Notes under the pieces: generated by a model | Databases searched by the model: none | Told to the model about the DNA's origin: nothing | Seen by the model: the letters and a program-made list of their open reading frames with translations, nothing else | Made by a program: the position numbers and the translations under genes | Part shown: positions 60,255 to 64,000 of the stretch, in pieces | Layout of the letters: each line of letters opens with the position of its first letter | Position numbering within the stretch: position 1 is the first letter of the stretch | From: Planotetraspora mira | Lineage (GTDB): Bacteria > Actinomycetota > Actinomycetes > Streptosporangiales > Streptosporangiaceae | Reading direction: 5' to 3' | Length of the DNA: 64,000 bases | Assembly: GCF_016863275.1 (NCBI RefSeq) | Contig: NZ_BOOO01000020.1 | Span: 1 to 64,000 of the forward strand

Positions 60255-61211
60255 TCAGTCGCGAGCCTCGCCTCGCCTGTCACGGGCCTTTCCGTTGATG
60301 GACGAGCGGGCCCCGATGCCCGCGTCCCCGCCCGACATGTCGGACAGCACGATCACGACCTGGGTGTCGTCGTCGTTGAGCTCGGCCGACCCGCGAGCCG
60401 GCTCGTAGTCCCCCTGCTGCTGCTCGATGGTGCCGGGGCCGGCCTGGAGGAGCGGCCGGTAGGAATCCGCCGTCCGGCTCTCCCCCGGCGGCAGGCTCAG
60501 GCGCTCGGTGTCCCCCGCCGCCCAGTAGAACCCCTGGTCGGAATCCGCCGAGGGCTCGGCGGGACTCTTGGCGAGCTTCGAGCGGACCCGGGCGTAGGCC
60601 ACGCCGAAGCCGACGGCCGCGCAGAGCAGGAACGCCGCGAGGGCGGCCTGGAGCTTGCCGGTCAGCACCTGCTCCGGCACCGTCGCCGGCGACACGTCCG
60701 CGGCCGTGATGAAGGTGCCCTTCGGAGCGCCGAGCTCCTTCTGCCGGGCGTCCAGCTCGGCCCGGACGCGCTGCTGGGCGCGCCCGACGATCGTCGAAGC
60801 CTCGGCGGCGGTCCTGGCGTCCACCGCGATGTAGACGAACGGACCGGTGGTGTCCAACAGGCTCGGGTTGGTCCTGCCGTCGTCGACGGTGATCTGGGTG
60901 GCGCTGTTCTCCGGCGCGCCGAGCTCCGCCTTCACGTCCGGGTCGTTCATCGCCTGGATCAGGATCGCCGAGGTGGTCTTCAGCCCGTCGCCGAAGGTGA
61001 GCAGCGGATTGCTCAGCCCGTCCGGACGTGCGGGGTCGAGGGACAGCGTCGGTCCCTTGGTCGACGTGGTCAGCACCATCAACACGCCGGAGGTGTAGTG
61101 GACCGGCATCAGGAAGAACGCGACCGAGGCCGCGGAAACGGCCAGCAAGATGATGGGTGGCCCAACGAATTTCCGTTTGATCAGGCCAAAAACGATCTTC
61201 CAGAAATCCAC
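60255..61211 (-). CDS. Wzz/chain-length-determinant-like protein 2
   Basis: This 318-residue paralogue of the 58432-59172 protein has helices IILLAVSAASVAFFLMPVH and AALAAFLLCAAVGFGVAY around an external domain with SNPLLTFGDGLKTTSAILIQ, DGRTNPSLLDTTGPFVYIAV. It differs by a 95-residue acidic, low-complexity C-terminal tail (QQQGDYEPARGSAELNDDDT) that may be cytoplasmic. GTG at 61211 follows a GGGCGGGGG purine tract; the frame is open further upstream but is not family-like. Confidence 0.8.
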   Translation of the reverse strand: MDFWKIVFGLIKRKFVGPPIILLAVSAASVAFFLMPVHYTSGVLMVLTTSTKGPTLSLDPARPDGLSNPLLTFGDGLKTTSAILIQAMNDPDVKAELGAPENSATQITVDDGRTNPSLLDTTGPFVYIAVDARTAAEASTIVGRAQQRVRAELDARQKELGAPKGTFITAADVSPATVPEQVLTGKLQAALAAFLLCAAVGFGVAYARVRSKLAKSPAEPSADSDQGFYWAAGDTERLSLPPGESRTADSYRPLLQAGPGTIEQQQGDYEPARGSAELNDDDTQVVIVLSDMSGGDAGIGARSSINGKARDRRGEARD

Positions 61212-61448
61212 TGCTACCCCCGCCCTTCCCAAGTGCACGGAGTGCCTCGGGCGGCCCCGACCATACACGGAAGCATCGTATGAGCCATACTGATCGTTAC
61301 TCCCTCGTTTGGACATGTCCATTACACCTCAGAAGAGATCGCCTGGTACAGCACGGATCCTTTGCCCGGCGCATCGAAATGAACTCGATCCGTTTCGCCA
61401 GCCGGCCGTACGGCGGGCAAGCAGTTCGGATCCGCCGTGTCGACACCA
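61212..61448. other. 237-bp gap with promoter-like sequence only
   Basis: No gene is visible. On the minus strand CATACGATG precedes the Wzz 2 start by about 60 bp and may be its -10. The remainder separates two minus-strand genes, so the second gene probably has its own promoter here. Confidence 0.4.
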
Positions 61449-62339
61449 CTAACGTCGGCCACCACCTGTAGCCAGGCGGACGACCTTACGACTGCGGCGA
61501 CTCAGCGTCTGCCCTTGGCGGCGAAGGTAGGTCTTGGCCACCTCCGCGCGCGCCCGGCGGATCTGTTCCGGCGTGAGGTCGAGGGTGTTCAGATGCTGGA
61601 GGACGGCACGGAACTGCAGTGTGTTCGCGAAGTGCGCCGTCCATCCGGGGACTCCAAGGGTATGGGCCACGTCCGGTAGCCGTCGGCGGCGCAGGTTCCG
61701 ACTCGACAACACCTCGGGAACGTGGCCCCAGGGAGCCGCCAGCGCGAGGATCATCGCGAATACCTCGTCCTCACGGATCATGACGGGACGGGGAAGAGCC
61801 GCGACCCGTTCCCGGCGCAGCAGCGCGTACAGGGGATCGAGCAGCAGGTGCTCCGCCGTGAGCACACGCAGTATCTCGGCGAGGCGGTCGACGGGGTCGT
61901 CGGACAGCAGGCCGGTCGCCCGGTATGTCGGAGGCGTCATGACGGAACCGTCGGGCTCGTTGTAGCTCATCCCCGACGTCACCAGGATGAGGCGCTCGTC
62001 GTCCGCGAAGACCTCCAGGGACTTGGAGATGCAACTGGGCTCGAGCACGTCGTCGTCGCCCATGCAGCGCAGGAAGTCCCCCTTGGCGAGGGTCTGGACA
62101 TGCCTGAAGTTGGCGATGATGCCCACGTCCTGCGGATGACGGTGGTAGACGACACGGCTGTCCGAGCGCGCGAGGTCCCGGCAGTACTCCTCGGTGTGGT
62201 CCGTGGAGGCGTTGTCGGAGATCACCAGTTCCAGGCGCTCGTGGTCCTGCGCGAGCACCGACGTGACGGCATCCCTCATCGTGTCCGCGCCGTTGCGGAC
62301 CGGAAGGCCGATGGACACCAACATGTCGGTCGTCCGCAT
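61449..62339 (-). CDS. glycosyltransferase family 2
   Basis: This 296-residue protein has the family GT-A motifs LVSIGLPVRNGADTMRDAVT, LELVISDNASTDHTEEYCRD and the metal site GDDDVLEPSCI. The helix YRATGLLSDDPVDRLAEILR and a basic C-terminus (RRQGQTLSRRSRKVVRLA) follow. GGGGAG lies 6 bp before the ATG at 62339, and a GTG immediately before it is an alternative. The flippase gene ends 27 bp upstream on the same strand. Confidence 0.9.
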   Translation of the reverse strand: MRTTDMLVSIGLPVRNGADTMRDAVTSVLAQDHERLELVISDNASTDHTEEYCRDLARSDSRVVYHRHPQDVGIIANFRHVQTLAKGDFLRCMGDDDVLEPSCISKSLEVFADDERLILVTSGMSYNEPDGSVMTPPTYRATGLLSDDPVDRLAEILRVLTAEHLLLDPLYALLRRERVAALPRPVMIREDEVFAMILALAAPWGHVPEVLSSRNLRRRRLPDVAHTLGVPGWTAHFANTLQFRAVLQHLNTLDLTPEQIRRARAEVAKTYLRRQGQTLSRRSRKVVRLATGGGRR

Positions 62340-62366
62340 CACGTTCTCCCCTAGTGGCAGCTTGAA

Positions 62367-63899
62367 TCAGACGAAGCGGGCGACCCGCGAGCCGACGTGC
62401 CTGAGCGACCCGAGCGGGACGACGATCAGTCCGTAGACCACCAGGCCCGCACCGCCCGCGACGCCGAGCTCGAGTAGGTAGTGGCCGTCCAGCGCCGCGG
62501 ACAGCAGCGCCGTCACCGCGCAGGAGACGATCCCGCCCAGCGCCGGACGGATGAGCGTGGGCGGGATCGGCGCCAGCTTCACACCCGCCCGGTGCACCCC
62601 CAGGATCGCGAGGGGAAGGGCGACCAACAGGGCCGCGGAGGCCTGCCCGAGCGCGGCGCCCCGGATCCCGTCCAGATGCGTGCCGACGATCACCGCGGGA
62701 ACCATCGCGGCGCCGTAGCCGATGTTCATCCAGACGGTGGCCTTGGTCGCCCCCTGCCCGTTGAGGATGTCCAGAGCCAGTGAGGTCAGCATCCGCACCA
62801 CCATCAGGACGGCGAGGAAGCGCAGGACACCGGCAGCCTGGTCCCATTTGGCGCCGTAAAGGAACATGATGAGCGGGTGCGCGAGCACGCCCATGACGAT
62901 GGCGAGCGGGAGTACCCCGGCGAACAGCAGCGGGACCGACCGCTGCACGCCCTTCGACAGCGACTCCGGCTTGTCCTCGGCGAGGCGCGAGAAGCCGGCG
63001 ATCGAGACCGTGCGGATGGCGGTGCCGATCAGGCCGGGAACCCAGCTCGACACGTTGAACGCCAGCAGGTAGAAACCGAGCCAGACCGGACCGAGGATGT
63101 AGCCGACGATGATGTAGCCGACGTTCAGCAACACCGCCTCGAGGCCGATGCCGACCGCCGACGGGATGCCGAAGCGCAGCAGCTTCTTGGCGATCTCCCG
63201 GTCCAGGCCGAACCGGAACGGAAGCTTGGCCAGCCGGAGCACGATCACGCCGGTGACCACCGCCGCCGCGACCTGTCCCCACGCGAAGCTGTACGGCCCC
63301 GCGCCGTTGGCGGCGAGCGTGATGGCGACCGCCGCGTTCACCACGAACCCGGCGAGGATGGCGATGCTGCTCTTGTCCTGCTGGAACCTGCGCAACAACG
63401 CGGCGCTGCGCACCGCGGTCACGGCCTCGACGAGGATGACGGCGGTGAGCAGCCGCACCACCGGTGCGGCCTCCGCGCTGCCGGCCGCGGCCGCGAAGTA
63501 CGGCGCACCCACCCAGAAGACCCCGTAAAGGGTGGTGGCGGACACGAGGTTGAGCACGGTGGCGGTGGGAGCCATCTCATCGAGCGAACCGCGCCACTGG
63601 ATGGTCGCCGCCATGATGCCGAGGTCCTTGACCACCATCACGAACGCCGTCGCGGCGAGCGCGACGGCGTAGATGCCGAAGTCGGAGGGCGAGAGCAGGC
63701 GCGCCAGGATCAACCCCATGACGAAGGAGCCTGCCTTCATCACCAGGTTCCCCAGCAGGCTCCAACCGAAGCCCCGACCGGCCTGCCGGCCGATGGCCCG
63801 GGCCCCGGTCTTGGGAGGGCTCACGTTCTCGGCGGGATTCCCATTCTCGGCGACCTCAGAAGGTCGCACGAGATTCCCGACGCCCTGCTCCTGTTCCAT
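62367..63899 (-). CDS. Wzx-type oligosaccharide flippase
   Basis: This 510-residue protein has about 12-14 membrane helices in the MATE/PST (polysaccharide transporter) pattern: GRGFGWSLLGNLVMKAGSFV with LARLLSPSDFGIYAVALAAT at the start, FQQDKSSIAILAGFVVNAAV, YIIVGYILGPVWLGFYLLAF and ALGQASAALLVALPLAILGV. It should flip lipid-linked repeat units to the outer face for Wzy-type polymerisation. It is the last complete gene of the window on this side; the 101 bp beyond contain no supported feature. Confidence 0.9.
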   Translation of the reverse strand: MEQEQGVGNLVRPSEVAENGNPAENVSPPKTGARAIGRQAGRGFGWSLLGNLVMKAGSFVMGLILARLLSPSDFGIYAVALAATAFVMVVKDLGIMAATIQWRGSLDEMAPTATVLNLVSATTLYGVFWVGAPYFAAAAGSAEAAPVVRLLTAVILVEAVTAVRSAALLRRFQQDKSSIAILAGFVVNAAVAITLAANGAGPYSFAWGQVAAAVVTGVIVLRLAKLPFRFGLDREIAKKLLRFGIPSAVGIGLEAVLLNVGYIIVGYILGPVWLGFYLLAFNVSSWVPGLIGTAIRTVSIAGFSRLAEDKPESLSKGVQRSVPLLFAGVLPLAIVMGVLAHPLIMFLYGAKWDQAAGVLRFLAVLMVVRMLTSLALDILNGQGATKATVWMNIGYGAAMVPAVIVGTHLDGIRGAALGQASAALLVALPLAILGVHRAGVKLAPIPPTLIRPALGGIVSCAVTALLSAALDGHYLLELGVAGGAGLVVYGLIVVPLGSLRHVGSRVARFV

Positions 63900-64000
63900 T
63901 CGTGCCTTCCCGATTACTTAGGCTCGGTGACCCGTTCGAGCCAAATCTCCCGCCAGAATGGGACGAACTGGCGCGGGCAGTTCGATTTGTACACGCCGGA

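Noticed and set aside
26338-63995. Shared word AGTTCGATTTGTAC at 26338-26353 and 63980-63995
   Set aside because: A single 14-base match over 38 kb, with no extension on either side, can be chance; I could not support a common regulator.

Overview
The window is high-GC actinobacterial DNA, most likely from a filamentous member of the Streptosporangiales or a relative. Supporting signs are GTG/TTG starts, F420-type oxidoreductases, SARP-free XRE/MmyB regulators, a CU044_5270-type protein, KorAB and a second, incomplete nuo cluster. From memory, the order korAB / reduced nuo cluster / htpX / yajQ / tRNA-Tyr resembles the Streptomyces coelicolor chromosome around the SLP1 attachment site. I could not check this, so the taxon is an inference.

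Region 1 (1-20,500) is an integrated accessory zone. A complete tRNA-Tyr(GUA) gene lies at 20,415-20,496 on the minus strand. Its 3' half is repeated in the same orientation at 14,358-14,410 (53 bp, identical) and at 232-282 (one altered spot). These three copies delimit two tandem elements of about 14.1 kb and 6.1 kb. Each has a tyrosine integrase or its remnant near the tRNA-proximal end, its own terminal direct repeats, and one member of a pair of related small proteins. The 14-kb element carries a MerR/F420-oxidoreductase pair with a textbook MerR promoter; an alkylation-repair group (AlkA-like glycosylase, 2OG-Fe(II) dioxygenase, Ada zinc domain); RidA, haloacid dehalogenase and protoglobin genes; a TetR/SDR divergon with three operator-like palindromes; and an inositol-phosphate-synthase-like gene. 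Many neighbours are decayed (GntR, ABM monooxygenase, SDR, ankyrin, Nudix), so the zone is eroding.

Region 2 (20,600-32,200) is mostly chromosomal: GNAT, YajQ, two MmyB-type XRE regulators around an ECF sigma/CU044_5270 pair, a polar amino-acid ABC transporter operon, FUSC/MarR, a PNPOx-like flavoprotein and HtpX. Fragments of a second integrase family, carrying a 60-bp repeat, flank the first XRE gene.

Region 3 (32,200-47,800) is bioenergetic. A minus-strand operon runs class-III aminotransferase - nuoA-B-C-H - unknown membrane protein - nuoI-J-K-L-M-N, with no nuoD, E, F or G. It is divergent from korA-korB (2-oxoacid:ferredoxin oxidoreductase). A 29-residue cysteine-containing leader peptide (44,604-44,693) precedes korA. 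KorAB making reduced ferredoxin and a Nuo-like complex without an NADH module using it is a reasonable working model. Missing NuoD would have to come from elsewhere.

Region 4 (47,800-64,000) is an exopolysaccharide locus: Gfo/Idh oxidoreductase, several glycosyltransferases, acyltransferase, an AlgD-like nucleotide-sugar dehydrogenase, an RmlC-like epimerase, two exported beta-helix proteins, a Wzy/ligase-like protein, two Wzz-like proteins and a Wzx-like flippase. It suggests a uronate-containing, Wzx/Wzy-type polymer.
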